A stretch of DNA of 64,000 nucleotides from Aestuariibacter sp. (GCA_017794925.1 CP051238.1:2165138-2229137), one strand, 5' to 3'; positions 27,496 through 37,276 are shown, numbered from the stretch's first letter. A program made the numbers and translations. The notes: a model not told the origin generated them from the letters alone.

Positions 27496-27525
27496 CGACG
27501 TCGCACCCTACCAGAGTAGCGATGT
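27471..27525. repeat. 24-base tandem repeat at the 3' end of the transglutaminase-like gene
   Basis: Unit 1 (27471-27494) and unit 2 (27495-27518) differ at two bases only, and a decayed third copy begins at 27519 (gcgatgtc). Unit 1 contains GCGACGTCGC, itself a perfect ten-base palindrome, and reaches into the stop codon TAG. The second palindrome copy is at 27495-27504. It lies between convergent stops and may be a slippage duplication or part of a bidirectional 3' end; no T-run follows. Confidence 0.85.
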
Positions 27526-30077
27526 CAGCGCTGTACCATCACTGCATTAGTGAAGAACTGGTAGTGGTGTTGCTCGGGCTGAATACTTCTGCCAAACCAC
27601 CTGACGGCAACCAGAGAGCTTCTTGCTGGCAATGACACTGTGAATACATACGGATTCCTAGCCGTTTCCGGATAGAAGGTCCGTGTATCAACGCCTTGGT
27701 CGGTTATTATGACGGCTGTGACTTCATCCAGTGAAGTAGGGAAACCCTGCCAGTCCTTCTCTGCGAGGTTTAAGCTCAGACGCGCTTGCAGGCCTGTTTC
27801 TGACGTTGAAACAACATCACCGGCATACGCAATGACTTTGCCACTGCCGTTTTCAATGGTTGCAGATAACGTTTCAACAAATTTGCCATGTTGTGCCCAG
27901 AAATGACCGCGCTTAATTCCGGCTAAAATATGACGAGGAGCGCGACTGGTAGCCTGCACGTGGGTAGTTGAAAACTCGCAAGGCCAGTAATCCATGTTGT
28001 CATTGTGAAAGTCAGACGGCGCTCTTGCACCGAACACCTGGCGGCCAGACAACAGGAGCCCGTCCCAATCTTTACCCGGGGTCGCGATGGCAGGATCCCA
28101 GCCGTGTCGGGTCCTGAACTTAAAGCTGTAAGAGCCATTGTCGTCTCCCCGTTTCTTTTGGTGGCCAGGAGAGCCTGAGAATCCGATGAAATATGGGCCA
28201 TGCTGCAGCCACTTTTCCATATCGTGTTGATTTTCACCTTCGGATGCATCTTTTCTGCTGGGGTGGTTGTACATGATCACTGGTGACTCAGTTTGCTGAC
28301 CGAACTGTTGTGAAAGCCAATTCATGGCGGCAGACTCGTCAATGTCTACCGGCGTGGTGTTGCCATAGTGGTCAAACTGATCCCGGAATGCTGAAAGGAG
28401 CCTTGGCGTTTGGTCGTTTTGCGGTAACAGTACAGTGACGTGTTCACGACCAGCAAATGGGGGAATATTCCACTCCAGGCCCGCCATGATGGTTAAATCC
28501 GGATTATCTTTAGCTGCATTGTTCATGTCACGCCAAAAGGTGTCCGAGAGTACGTTATTCAGGTTTTGGTCACCGTGGTCTGTAATTGCTATGGCGTCAC
28601 AGCCATACTCGGAGGCTTTACGGGCAATCTGCGCGACGGTATATTCCCCGTCGGAGTAACGGGTATGTATGTGCGTATCAACCTGAAACCACTGCTGGTT
28701 TAGGGTAATGTCACTTTGATTGATCTGAATATCTGAATTGGCATTGGGTGTGCGGCGATAGGCAGTCACTGTGCCATCACTATACAAGGGCAAGGCGGCA
28801 ATCCGTCCATCAATGGTATTTTCCATTGCCAGATACCGCTCGTCACTTTCACTACCAAACGTGCGTTGAAACGCGCTCTCGCTAAACCCTTCCGGCAGGT
28901 CATGTAATAAGGGGATAAACAGATTTTCATCGCTACTGCCTGCCAGAATTGCCTGTACCCGTCTTGCATTATCAGAGGACGAAATCGCAAAGTCGGCAAA
29001 CTCAACACCGGATTTATCGGCGGTTAAGTCGCGGAAGCTATAACCTGAACCACCCTGAGCCGAATCCATTACTTCTTTTAATTTACCAATATTGATACTT
29101 AATTGCTTTTCACTGGCGAGGCGTAGTGCGACCGAGAAGAAAAAGTGAAGGCGCAAATCCATGCGATTTCTGAGTACAAACTTCTCAGGTAACAGCAGAC
29201 TGTAATCAACAGGCATGGCCACGATACGCGCAAATTCAGGGGCGCCCAGTGTCATTGTTAATGCCCATAAAGCGGCCTGGTTTTCATCGACCGGATCTTC
29301 CGATACAGATCGTGACTGGGCATACAGGAAGGTTTTCCCAACCAATTCGGCTGTGGTGTCGGTGCGTGTTGCATGAGATTGGATGTAATCGACATAAAGC
29401 TGGATAGTTTCAGTGTCGGAACTGTCGATTTGTCTTATCTCTTGAATCACCTTAAAGGTATCTGTGATCCGGTCTTCCACCGATGCTTTCAGGTTGCCTG
29501 GTTTTTCGAAGTTGATAACAAGCTGGTCGTTACCCAACTGTGCATTCGACTGAATATTGTTGAGTGTCAGCAGGGCTTCTTCCCCGAAAAAGACCCGGGC
29601 AATTCCCTTGAAAAAATATTCAACGGCAATGCCGGGGAGTGGAAAGCTACCCAGCTGACACTGCTTGAATTCGAGTTTACCGTTAAGGTTAGGCATTAGC
29701 ATGCATTGGGCGTTCAGGTATACAGTGCCAGGAATGGTCGTTACGCTGGTGGCCATGAGTATTCCCAACGCGCTACTGTTCAAGCGTAATTGCAGTGCTG
29801 GAACGGTGTAACTGACTGTATCAGATATCGCGGTGAGCTGATCGTTGGTAACGGTTATGGTGGCTTGCTCCCGGGCCGACATCAGCGGCTTGATGATTCT
29901 TGCTGCCCCAGCACGGGCCTGTGCTGCCTGCGACGGGCTTAAATCATGCGTGGGTAGCACAAGAGGCGATAGCGAAAATAAGCCAATTAGCAGCAGTGAA
30001 ACAAGCGTATACTTAATTACCCGTCGTTTATGCCAAAACCGCTTGTTAACCGGTTTTTGATTGGCTTCTACTGTCAT
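27525..30077 (-). CDS. Membrane-anchored PHP-domain metallohydrolase with long N-terminal extension
   Basis: This 850-residue protein has one N-terminal membrane anchor (about 20-42), so most of it should be periplasmic. A PHP phosphoesterase domain starts at about 464: DTHIHTRYSDG (His469, His471), then AITDHGD (Asp500, His501) and further metal ligands, resembling the CehA/McbA-type PHP hydrolases. Residues 45-460 match nothing I recognise. It might cleave a phosphoester or amide in the polysaccharide. It is the last gene of the long minus-strand run and is 37 bases after the GT4 gene. Confidence 0.78.
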   Translation of the reverse strand: MTVEANQKPVNKRFWHKRRVIKYTLVSLLLIGLFSLSPLVLPTHDLSPSQAAQARAGAARIIKPLMSAREQATITVTNDQLTAISDTVSYTVPALQLRLNSSALGILMATSVTTIPGTVYLNAQCMLMPNLNGKLEFKQCQLGSFPLPGIAVEYFFKGIARVFFGEEALLTLNNIQSNAQLGNDQLVINFEKPGNLKASVEDRITDTFKVIQEIRQIDSSDTETIQLYVDYIQSHATRTDTTAELVGKTFLYAQSRSVSEDPVDENQAALWALTMTLGAPEFARIVAMPVDYSLLLPEKFVLRNRMDLRLHFFFSVALRLASEKQLSINIGKLKEVMDSAQGGSGYSFRDLTADKSGVEFADFAISSSDNARRVQAILAGSSDENLFIPLLHDLPEGFSESAFQRTFGSESDERYLAMENTIDGRIAALPLYSDGTVTAYRRTPNANSDIQINQSDITLNQQWFQVDTHIHTRYSDGEYTVAQIARKASEYGCDAIAITDHGDQNLNNVLSDTFWRDMNNAAKDNPDLTIMAGLEWNIPPFAGREHVTVLLPQNDQTPRLLSAFRDQFDHYGNTTPVDIDESAAMNWLSQQFGQQTESPVIMYNHPSRKDASEGENQHDMEKWLQHGPYFIGFSGSPGHQKKRGDDNGSYSFKFRTRHGWDPAIATPGKDWDGLLLSGRQVFGARAPSDFHNDNMDYWPCEFSTTHVQATSRAPRHILAGIKRGHFWAQHGKFVETLSATIENGSGKVIAYAGDVVSTSETGLQARLSLNLAEKDWQGFPTSLDEVTAVIITDQGVDTRTFYPETARNPYVFTVSLPARSSLVAVRWFGRSIQPEQHHYQFFTNAVMVQR

Positions 30078-30114
30078 ATCTGCTTCTCACTGCTTTTTGA
30101 TAATAGTCTGAAAC

Positions 30115-31233
30115 TCACTGCGTAACTGTAGTATATACTTTGTGGAAAGACTGACACATGGCTTGCACAGTAAACATGTTATTAAACCGGGCCAGGCTTC
30201 CTTGCTGGTATGCATGGTAGGTCTCTGGTTCATTTGCCAGGGTTTGCATTGCACGCGCGAATTCGTTCTGATTGTCGTTGCCAGTTACCAAACCATTTTG
30301 ATGATGTGCAATGACTTCAGCATTGCCGCCAGCGTCTGTTACCACACAAGGTTTGCCTAAAGACATCGCTTCGAGCAAGGTCATGGATGTCCCCTCACTG
30401 AAAGACGACAGCAGGAAAATATCCATGATCGAAAGATATCGGGCGGGTTGTGGCTGGTATCCGGTCAGCACAACATGGTCGCTGATATCCAGTTCTTTAA
30501 TGAGAGTCTCGATGTCGGCGCGCATTTCACCGTCGCCTACGATAACAAGTTTTGCATCTTTGCCTGTGTCCAGCACGTCTTTAAACGCGCGCAGCATCAT
30601 CAGGTGATTTTTGATGGGGTCGAACCGGGCGATGGTACCAAATACCGTTTGTGAGGCCCCAATGCCCAACTCCGCTTTCAAAGCGTATTGGGTTTCAATC
30701 GGAACCGGCTCAACCGCTTTAATCCCGTTGTAAATAACGTCGATATTTCTGGCCGACAAATTTTCATGCGTCACCAGTGCTTGTTTTGTAGCAGATGAAA
30801 TGGCAGTGGTCGCGTCAGTTAACCACGCAAGTATCGGATTGATAAGCTTTCGCTTCCAGGTACCAAAATCCGGATAAAAACGACCGTGCTCGGTAAATAT
30901 GACTTTGGTGTTCAGGCCCGCTGCGGCTAAAACACCGTATACCCAGGGGGTATATTGGTGGCAATGAATGATATCGATATTGTGCTCACGGAGGTGTTGT
31001 CGGATCGCTTTAATAAGCCCGCGATCAAATCCGGGGTGCCTTGCCACCGTGGTAATCGGTATACCCGCACTGGCCAAGTCTTCGCCCCATGGTCCCAGTG
31101 GTGCTTCAATACAGAATATAGACATCTTAAAAGCCGGATCATCAAAACCTTCTATTAGGTTTTTAACCACCATTTCGGTGCCACCAATACGCATATCGTA
31201 TGTGATATGCATGACATTAATCGCCTTACTCAC
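30115..31233 (-). CDS. Glycosyltransferase family 4
   Basis: This roughly 372-residue GT-B enzyme begins INVMHITYDMRIGGTEMVVK, has the linker FGTIARFDPIKNHLMMLRAF and the donor signature SSFSEGTSMTLLEAMSLGKP (E-x7-E). I place the start at GTG 31233, which overlaps the stop of the amidotransferase gene as GTGA; an ATG 39 bases further upstream lies inside that gene and adds 13 residues not typical of the family. It resembles the exosortase-associated GT4 enzymes in overall form. The sugar is unknown. Confidence 0.86.
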   Translation of the reverse strand: MSKAINVMHITYDMRIGGTEMVVKNLIEGFDDPAFKMSIFCIEAPLGPWGEDLASAGIPITTVARHPGFDRGLIKAIRQHLREHNIDIIHCHQYTPWVYGVLAAAGLNTKVIFTEHGRFYPDFGTWKRKLINPILAWLTDATTAISSATKQALVTHENLSARNIDVIYNGIKAVEPVPIETQYALKAELGIGASQTVFGTIARFDPIKNHLMMLRAFKDVLDTGKDAKLVIVGDGEMRADIETLIKELDISDHVVLTGYQPQPARYLSIMDIFLLSSFSEGTSMTLLEAMSLGKPCVVTDAGGNAEVIAHHQNGLVTGNDNQNEFARAMQTLANEPETYHAYQQGSLARFNNMFTVQAMCQSFHKVYTTVTQ

Positions 31234-33128
31234 GCCACTTTCTCTGTAGTAACCATATAGCGCTGATACCACATCTCAAACATTAATAGGCTCCACAATA
31301 CAGTGCCGTGTTGATGCGTACCTGATTGGTGTTCATCCCACAATTGCTGAATAGCACTGGTGTTAAAATAGCGCAGTAATCCGGCGTCTGACGAAAACAG
31401 ATAGCATTCAGCAATCGATTTAATTTCTTCGCGCAGCCACTGATCCAGGGGTACAGAAAAGCCCATTTTCTTGCGGTATAAAATGTCATCTGGGAGTAAT
31501 GGTTTAAAGGCTTCTTTGAGAATGTGTTTTTTCTCGCCATCTTTGAATTTAAATGCCGATGGTACGGTAGCGGCAAATTCAATCACATCGCGGTCCAGTA
31601 TAGGCGCACGGACTTCCAGTGAATGGGCCATACTCATTCGATCCACTTTTACCAGAATGCCGCCGGGCAAATAGGTCTTCATGTCTGTGTAAAGAATGCG
31701 GGATAGGTGATCAGGCCCATTGGCCTTTTCATAGGCATCGAGGGTGATTTGACTTGGGTGGTATTCTCCTAACCTCGCCGCAAAATCTGGGGCAACGAGT
31801 TGTTGCCACTGACGGTCGTCAATCTGAGAGTTAGTCAGATAAAACCCCATGGCAGGATCACAGGACAAGCTGTCACACAGCGACTTAACTTTTTTCAGTA
31901 CGGTAATGCCTGAACCCGCAACCAGATTGGCCACTTTGGGCAAAACGCGCTTTCTCACCCATGCCGGCACTTTGTTACGCAGGTTGTTTTCGATGGCATC
32001 AATGCTGTATTTTTCGTAGCCCGCAAACACTTCATCGCCGCCGTCACCGGCAATCGCTACGGTCACTTCCTGACGTGCCAGCTTCGATACAAAATAGGTG
32101 GGGACCAATGAAGGATCGGCGAACGGCTCATCGAAAAAACTGACAATATGCTCAAGGTTATCGCTGACATTGTCGTGCACAATAAACTCATGGTGCTCAG
32201 TGTGGTACTGATCTGCTACCGCCTTGGCAAATTCAGTTTCGTTAAAACGCTTTTCGTCAAAACCGATAGAGCAGGTTTTTACCGGCGTGTCGGACTGCTG
32301 TGCCATCATGGCCACAACGCCGCTGGAATCTACACCACCGCTAAGAAATGCACCCAATGGCACATCGGCAATCATACGCTGACGTGTGCAATGGGCAGTT
32401 AATTCTCGTAATTGGGAGGTCAGCGCTTCTTCACTGCCCTGATTCACCTGACTGAAGTCTACATCCCAATATGGCTCGCAGGTTAGCTCGCCGTCTTTGT
32501 AAAGCATGTAATGCGCGGGCGGACACTTGTGTACCCCTTTAAATATCGTTTTGGGGTCGGGAATGTATTGGTATGCAAAAAAGTCATACACCGCATCATC
32601 CCTAATGTCACGTTCAACGAATGGCACGGGTAACAGCGCTTTGATTTCTGAAGCAAAAGCCAGTTTGCCTTGCTCGTGGGTATAATACAGTGGCTTTTTA
32701 CCCATTCGGTCCCGGGCTAAAAACAGCGACTTTTCCTGTTTGTCCCAAATCGCAAACGCAAACATGCCGTTGAGTTCGGTTAAGCAGTCTTTACCGTGTT
32801 TGGCATAGAGGGCCAAAATAACTTCGGTATCGGTATGTGTGGAGAATACATGGCCTTCAGCTTCCAATGCGGCCCGGCTTTCCAGGAAGTTATAGATTTC
32901 ACCATTAAACACAATAACGTAGCGGTCATCTTTGCTGAACATCGGCTGGTTTCCGGCAGCGGATAAATCCAGAATGCTTAGACGTCGGTGGCACAAACCC
33001 ACATAGTCATCCAGGTAGGTACCGCCCGCATCCGGGCCGCGATGAAGTATAGCTTGACCCATGGTAGTCAGTAATGACTCATCACCGGGTTCGAATTGAT
33101 AACGACTAAATCCTGCAATGCCGCACAT
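31230..33128 (-). CDS. asnB: Asparagine-synthase-like glutamine amidotransferase, exosortase-associated
   Basis: This 632-residue enzyme has an N-terminal class-II glutaminase domain with nucleophile Cys2 (MCGIAGF), HRGPDAGG and RLSILDLS. The C-terminal synthetase domain has the PPi loop LSGGVDSSGVVAMMA (about 263-277) and GDGGDEVFAGY. It could be asparagine synthetase, but homologues inside exosortase loci (TIGR03108 group) are thought to amidate a carboxyl group of the polysaccharide, such as a uronic acid. The position among glycan genes favours that. It lies 14 bases after the FemAB-like gene. Confidence 0.85.
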   Translation of the reverse strand: MCGIAGFSRYQFEPGDESLLTTMGQAILHRGPDAGGTYLDDYVGLCHRRLSILDLSAAGNQPMFSKDDRYVIVFNGEIYNFLESRAALEAEGHVFSTHTDTEVILALYAKHGKDCLTELNGMFAFAIWDKQEKSLFLARDRMGKKPLYYTHEQGKLAFASEIKALLPVPFVERDIRDDAVYDFFAYQYIPDPKTIFKGVHKCPPAHYMLYKDGELTCEPYWDVDFSQVNQGSEEALTSQLRELTAHCTRQRMIADVPLGAFLSGGVDSSGVVAMMAQQSDTPVKTCSIGFDEKRFNETEFAKAVADQYHTEHHEFIVHDNVSDNLEHIVSFFDEPFADPSLVPTYFVSKLARQEVTVAIAGDGGDEVFAGYEKYSIDAIENNLRNKVPAWVRKRVLPKVANLVAGSGITVLKKVKSLCDSLSCDPAMGFYLTNSQIDDRQWQQLVAPDFAARLGEYHPSQITLDAYEKANGPDHLSRILYTDMKTYLPGGILVKVDRMSMAHSLEVRAPILDRDVIEFAATVPSAFKFKDGEKKHILKEAFKPLLPDDILYRKKMGFSVPLDQWLREEIKSIAECYLFSSDAGLLRYFNTSAIQQLWDEHQSGTHQHGTVLWSLLMFEMWYQRYMVTTEKVA

Positions 33129-33142
33129 AAGGCTCTCCCGAT

Positions 33143-34177
33143 TTATAAACTAATGTAACGCCGAATAGCTGAGCCAATGGCAACAGTTAGCCCCAAAGGT
33201 AATTTGGGCCAAATGCTTTCTGCGAGTTGTCTGACCGTGCCAGGAGGACCGGTCTCCACGACCTGAGGCTGCTGGTCAACGGCACCATCGTGCCAGTTTA
33301 GAGGGTAAGGTAGCGCACCCCACTGTGTCTTAAACTTGTATGTCCCCTCGCCGTAGGAAGAACGACCAAAGTCAAACGTTTGTATACCTGCGTCGGTCAC
33401 GTTAGCCAGTAACGACCAGTACAACATCATATTGGGGGCGAGGCGATTATACTGGGGTAAAGTGGATGCCCATGGAATGGCCGCAACTGCGCCATTCAGT
33501 AATACGATACCTGCACCAATAGGTGTAGATGCCTGATAAACAATACATACTCGTGCGTTATCGGCATAGTGTTTAACAATAGCTTCAAACCAGCTGTATG
33601 CATGGGCCGGGGAAGCAAGCAGGCGCATGTTTTGTTTGTACACGTCATAAAAGTGAGGAAGAATCGCGATATGTTCGTTGGTGCTCTCACTGAGTGTCAT
33701 GGTCAGGCCGTTTTTTTCGGCTTTTCGAATCTGGCTGCGCAGTTTTGATTTGAAACTGCTCATTAGCTGCTCACTGCTTTCTGGTAGTGACAGACGTAAT
33801 ATGACTTTTTGGCCTGGTTGAAGTGTTTCTGCGTCTGCTGGTTGGTGGCTGACATCCCGATAATCGCAGTCACTACCCAGCTTCTTCATTAGCGTGGCTG
33901 AGATGTTGTCGTCGTCACCTAAGGCGAACCCCGTATCACAGTAGGGCAATGCAACGGATTTTGATGAAGAAAGAGGCCGTTTAAATTTAATGCAGGGCAA
34001 CACGCCACAAACCTGCTTTTGCTCATCTTCAGCGATATAATATTGCATGGGCTGGCTGTAAGCCTGTTCACATGCCTGACCCCAGGCAAAGCGATGATAC
34101 GGCGTAGCTTGAGGGTGAGTTTCTACAAAGGCGTCCCACCGCTTCTTGTCTTGGTGCGTTGCGAGTCTGATGTTCAT
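33143..34177 (-). CDS. FemAB-family XrtA/PEP-CTERM-associated protein
   Basis: This 344-residue protein is built of GNAT-like modules: MNIRLATHQDKKRWDAFVET at the start, and PIGAGIVLLNGAVAAIPWAS then TFDFGRSSYGEGTYKFKTQW toward the end, which match the TIGR03019 FemAB family of exosortase loci. FemAB relatives move aminoacyl groups, so this one may attach an amino acid or acyl group to the glycan. Its ATG overlaps the deacetylase stop (ATGA), and the amidotransferase follows; together they suggest amide-linked decoration of the polymer. Confidence 0.85.
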   Translation of the reverse strand: MNIRLATHQDKKRWDAFVETHPQATPYHRFAWGQACEQAYSQPMQYYIAEDEQKQVCGVLPCIKFKRPLSSSKSVALPYCDTGFALGDDDNISATLMKKLGSDCDYRDVSHQPADAETLQPGQKVILRLSLPESSEQLMSSFKSKLRSQIRKAEKNGLTMTLSESTNEHIAILPHFYDVYKQNMRLLASPAHAYSWFEAIVKHYADNARVCIVYQASTPIGAGIVLLNGAVAAIPWASTLPQYNRLAPNMMLYWSLLANVTDAGIQTFDFGRSSYGEGTYKFKTQWGALPYPLNWHDGAVDQQPQVVETGPPGTVRQLAESIWPKLPLGLTVAIGSAIRRYISL

Positions 34178-35187
34178 GTTAATACTGCTTGTTGTGCACT
34201 GCGGGCATTCAGTAGCTCACAGGCTTCGGTAATTGTACAAAACTCGACAGGCGTCAGGCGCTGCAGGTGTTCAACGGTAGCACGAATACGCTCACATATA
34301 ATACTCAGGGAGTTTGTCTCTTCAAAAAAGCCGGTTGCGCCATCGATAAGACTGGAGCTGTGTAAATACATATGAATCACGCGTTGTTGGCGTTTTATTG
34401 CGGTGTCTACCAGTAAGCAAAGGTTTTTTTCGTCGTTTAGTTCCGGGCTTAAATAAATTTTTCGGAGCAACCGCGAATGCCACAGCAACCCAATTGTATG
34501 AAGTAACTTCATGGGGGCAGTTTCACCCAGACGATGAAGTTTCTCACTAATACCATAGTCCTGACGATTGAATCCGGCCGTAACAGGAATTTCCATAATT
34601 TGACGTTGATGGCCCGGGGTTAAAGGATTACTGAAATCAGGCCAGTACGGAGACAATGGCGAGCCCTCACAGGAGAAGTACTCATTGCGATAGAACGGGT
34701 AGACACTGGAGTCCACTCTAAAGCCTCGTTCTGCCAGTAGTGTGAGTACTTTACTGTCGATGCCCCAGCGTCCGGTGCGAAATGAACGGGGTTGGGTATT
34801 GAACTGCTCCGTTAATACCCGCATCAGCTCGTCAAGCTTGGCTTCAATCTGCGGCAATGGCAAATTCACAACGTGGGATTCGGCTTCGGTAGTTTGACCA
34901 AAGTAGGGTGGATTACACCAGGGATGCAAATGCGCACCTATTTCACAGCCATTGTTCTGACGAGCCTGATTAATGGCCTTAACGGCAGACTGATTTGCTG
35001 CTACAGCATAATCAACGAAATAGGTGGGTCTGATGCCCAACTCTTCACAAAATGCCTGAAACTCCGGTATACGCTGTACATTTTCAACCTGACAATTGTC
35101 TTGCGGAAACGGGCCATCCCACTGCCACTCTTCTTCAGTATCGATGGTGAGTATAAATATTGTGGAAGCCGGTTGTTGATGAAGCAT
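34174..35187 (-). CDS. Second polysaccharide deacetylase-family protein
   Basis: This roughly 337-residue protein starts near IFILTIDTEEEWQW (Asp-Glu block in the place of NodB motif 1) and has EIGAHLHPWCNPPY, a His-x-His metal-binding block, and RTGRWGID as motif 3. It is distinct from the exosortase-type deacetylase at 4.5 kb, resembling the WalW-like group. The start at 35187 is favoured because AAGGA lies six bases ahead; an ATG six bases upstream would overlap that site. It is followed by an ATGA overlap with the FemAB gene. It may deacetylate a different sugar. Confidence 0.84.
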   Translation of the reverse strand: MLHQQPASTIFILTIDTEEEWQWDGPFPQDNCQVENVQRIPEFQAFCEELGIRPTYFVDYAVAANQSAVKAINQARQNNGCEIGAHLHPWCNPPYFGQTTEAESHVVNLPLPQIEAKLDELMRVLTEQFNTQPRSFRTGRWGIDSKVLTLLAERGFRVDSSVYPFYRNEYFSCEGSPLSPYWPDFSNPLTPGHQRQIMEIPVTAGFNRQDYGISEKLHRLGETAPMKLLHTIGLLWHSRLLRKIYLSPELNDEKNLCLLVDTAIKRQQRVIHMYLHSSSLIDGATGFFEETNSLSIICERIRATVEHLQRLTPVEFCTITEACELLNARSAQQAVLT

Positions 35188-35196
35188 AGCCATTCC

Positions 35197-36315
35197 TTAG
35201 CGTAGCAAATCCTTAAAAAGCACCATGTATTCATTGGCCATACGCTGTGCAGAAAAATGCTTTTCTACATAGGCTTTTGCCTGCAGACCAAATTGTTGAG
35301 CTTTGATGGTATCAGATAACATCTCACGCCAATAGCCTTTGAGGGTTTCGCGTTCTCCCAATGGCGCAAGTAAGCCGGTGTCGTTATGCGTTATAAGTTG
35401 ATCGATTCCGGGTATCTGATAGGCCGCGACCGGCGTGCCCATTGCACACGCTTCCATGAGACAACGAGGAACACCTTCCAGGGTTGACGTCATAACAAAT
35501 AAATCAAAAGTCTTCAGTAGCGCTAACCGGTCGTCTCTGAAGCCTAAAAAGTGAATATCAGCCTGACTTGCAAGTGTACCGGCCATTTCTTCCAGTCTGG
35601 CACGATCATCCCCGTCACCCAGGAACAATAACTCAACAGGCATACCTTCCTGATGTAAGTCGTCAAAAATAGTCAGGATGTCGTCGATGTTTTTCCGGCT
35701 GATCATTTGACCAATAAAGCCTATACGCAGCTTTTCGGTTTTAGCCGGTATACTATCATCGGTGCGAACCGCTTCGACTTCAGACAAATCAACGCCATTC
35801 TGAATGTAATGCAGTTTGTCTTTTCGGACGCCGATTCTGTGCATGTCTTTCATGAGTTGAGTAGACAATGGCACAATGGCGTCACCGTACTTCATGGCTT
35901 GGCAACCCAGCCAGATAAAGGTTCTGAGTTTAATATCTTTCGCGTTTTCAAAGCCGTGGGGGGTAACAACCGAGGGAATACCTGCTTTCTTTGCTGCCCA
36001 TACGCCCAGAATATCTGATTTGTAGCCATGGGTATGGATGATGTCGATGTTCTCGCGCTTGATAAGTTCAACCAACTTGTCAACGACAGAAATATCAAAC
36101 TTGTTTTTCATAGGCAGTTCAAAGGTTCTGCCGCACTTTTGCTTGAATTGTTTTACCAGCTCTAAATCCTGAGAGTCTGCTTCCAGTGTGGTGGCCAGTA
36201 AGGATTCGGTGGTGTCATTCGGCAAATGACTTGCCAGCGCCAAAACCCATCGTTCGGCACCATAAAATCCAGTGGAACAAATGAACTGTAATATTTTTAT
36301 TTTTTTATTTTCCAT
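35197..36315 (-). CDS. Glycosyltransferase family 4
   Basis: This roughly 372-residue GT-B enzyme begins MENKKIKILQFICSTGFYGA, with the GAER donor-loop motif next. It has IDIIHTHGYKSDILG, the linker RIGFIGQMISRKNIDDIL and the donor site TSTLEGVPRCLMEACAMGTP (E-x7-E). The ATG at 36315 is chosen; the reading frame opens at a TTG 15 bases upstream, but a GGAA lies eight bases ahead of the ATG. It overlaps the upstream GT2 gene by 11 bases. The substrate is unknown. Confidence 0.88.
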   Translation of the reverse strand: MENKKIKILQFICSTGFYGAERWVLALASHLPNDTTESLLATTLEADSQDLELVKQFKQKCGRTFELPMKNKFDISVVDKLVELIKRENIDIIHTHGYKSDILGVWAAKKAGIPSVVTPHGFENAKDIKLRTFIWLGCQAMKYGDAIVPLSTQLMKDMHRIGVRKDKLHYIQNGVDLSEVEAVRTDDSIPAKTEKLRIGFIGQMISRKNIDDILTIFDDLHQEGMPVELLFLGDGDDRARLEEMAGTLASQADIHFLGFRDDRLALLKTFDLFVMTSTLEGVPRCLMEACAMGTPVAAYQIPGIDQLITHNDTGLLAPLGERETLKGYWREMLSDTIKAQQFGLQAKAYVEKHFSAQRMANEYMVLFKDLLR

Positions 36316-37276
36316 ACGATGATGTTCCAATGGTCTTGATTATTCCTCCCAAAGTACCCACGGTGCGGGCAGGGAAGTATACGCAATAAAACTTAATAAC
36401 CTCTAGCAGTGACGTTTTGGGCCTGACTAATTTGTACAGTCTGGCACTATACGCCATTACAGGCAGGCTGGCTGCGACAAAACACAATACCGCAAACATC
36501 GGAAAACCTGCAACAAGGCTTATGATTGCAGCAATTAAGCAGGCCGGCATAGCAAGCGGCACAATGAAACTTGGCCACTCTCTCAATGGAATGTGCCGGT
36601 CTTTCACTGACGCCAGGTTGGATTGTCCACGCCAGATTTCTTTCTCAAACATTGCCCCTAGCTGCTTGTCTTCACCAATATGCACATACTGGGCGTTGCT
36701 GGTGTAATAGAGGTCGCCAAGTTGATTTACCTTATCGGTAAAGTAATAGTCTTCGCAAGTGATCAGGTGCTCAGGAAATTGCCCTGCCGCGTAAAACGTT
36801 TCTTTCGCCAGCAATAGATTTCTGCCGGGCAAAAAGTCAACGTTACAATCCACTACCGCATTACTAAGTGCTACGCGAATATGCTCTAACGGCGTAGGTG
36901 CATCAGAGGGTATTTGCATGGCACTGACAAGTTTCGTGTTAGGCCGCTGTTGCAACAGCGAAATACACGCTGATAGCCAATTGGGTGACAACTGGATATC
37001 TGCATCCAGAAATGCCAGGTAGTCTCCTTTTGCTGCTTCAGCACCTCTATTCCGGGAGGCAGAAATGGTATGTTCAGGTTGTGCAAACAGTACCTTGAAT
37101 GCAACCTGTCCGCAGGCCTCCCTGAGTGCTTCAGATACTTCCGTATTTTGCGATACGAGAATAATTTCCATCAATTCTGAGGGATAAGCCTGATGTGCAA
37201 TAGAGCGTAATGTATCTTTAAGCATTTCCTCACGTCCTTTATGAGGAATAACAAATGTCACCATGCTGGTCGTCAT
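36305..37276 (-). CDS. Membrane-associated glycosyltransferase family 2
   Basis: This roughly 323-residue GT-A enzyme has MVTFVIPHKGREEMLKDTLR, the metal-binding FLDADIQLS, and a C-terminal pair of hydrophobic segments (FIVPLAMPACLIAAIISLVA and PMFAVLCFVAASLPVMAYSA) that should anchor it in the inner membrane. The ATG at 37276 overlaps the upstream gene stop as ATGA and has GGAGGAA five to eight bases ahead; a longer version starting 48 bases upstream would lie inside that gene. The sugar is unknown. Confidence 0.87.
   Translation of the reverse strand: MTTSMVTFVIPHKGREEMLKDTLRSIAHQAYPSELMEIILVSQNTEVSEALREACGQVAFKVLFAQPEHTISASRNRGAEAAKGDYLAFLDADIQLSPNWLSACISLLQQRPNTKLVSAMQIPSDAPTPLEHIRVALSNAVVDCNVDFLPGRNLLLAKETFYAAGQFPEHLITCEDYYFTDKVNQLGDLYYTSNAQYVHIGEDKQLGAMFEKEIWRGQSNLASVKDRHIPLREWPSFIVPLAMPACLIAAIISLVAGFPMFAVLCFVAASLPVMAYSARLYKLVRPKTSLLEVIKFYCVYFPARTVGTLGGIIKTIGTSSYGK

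Noticed and set aside
31234..31272. Upstream ATG extension of the GT4 gene at 30115-31233
   Set aside because: The extra 13 residues lie inside the amidotransferase gene and are not like the family's N-terminus; the GTGA overlap gives a better start.
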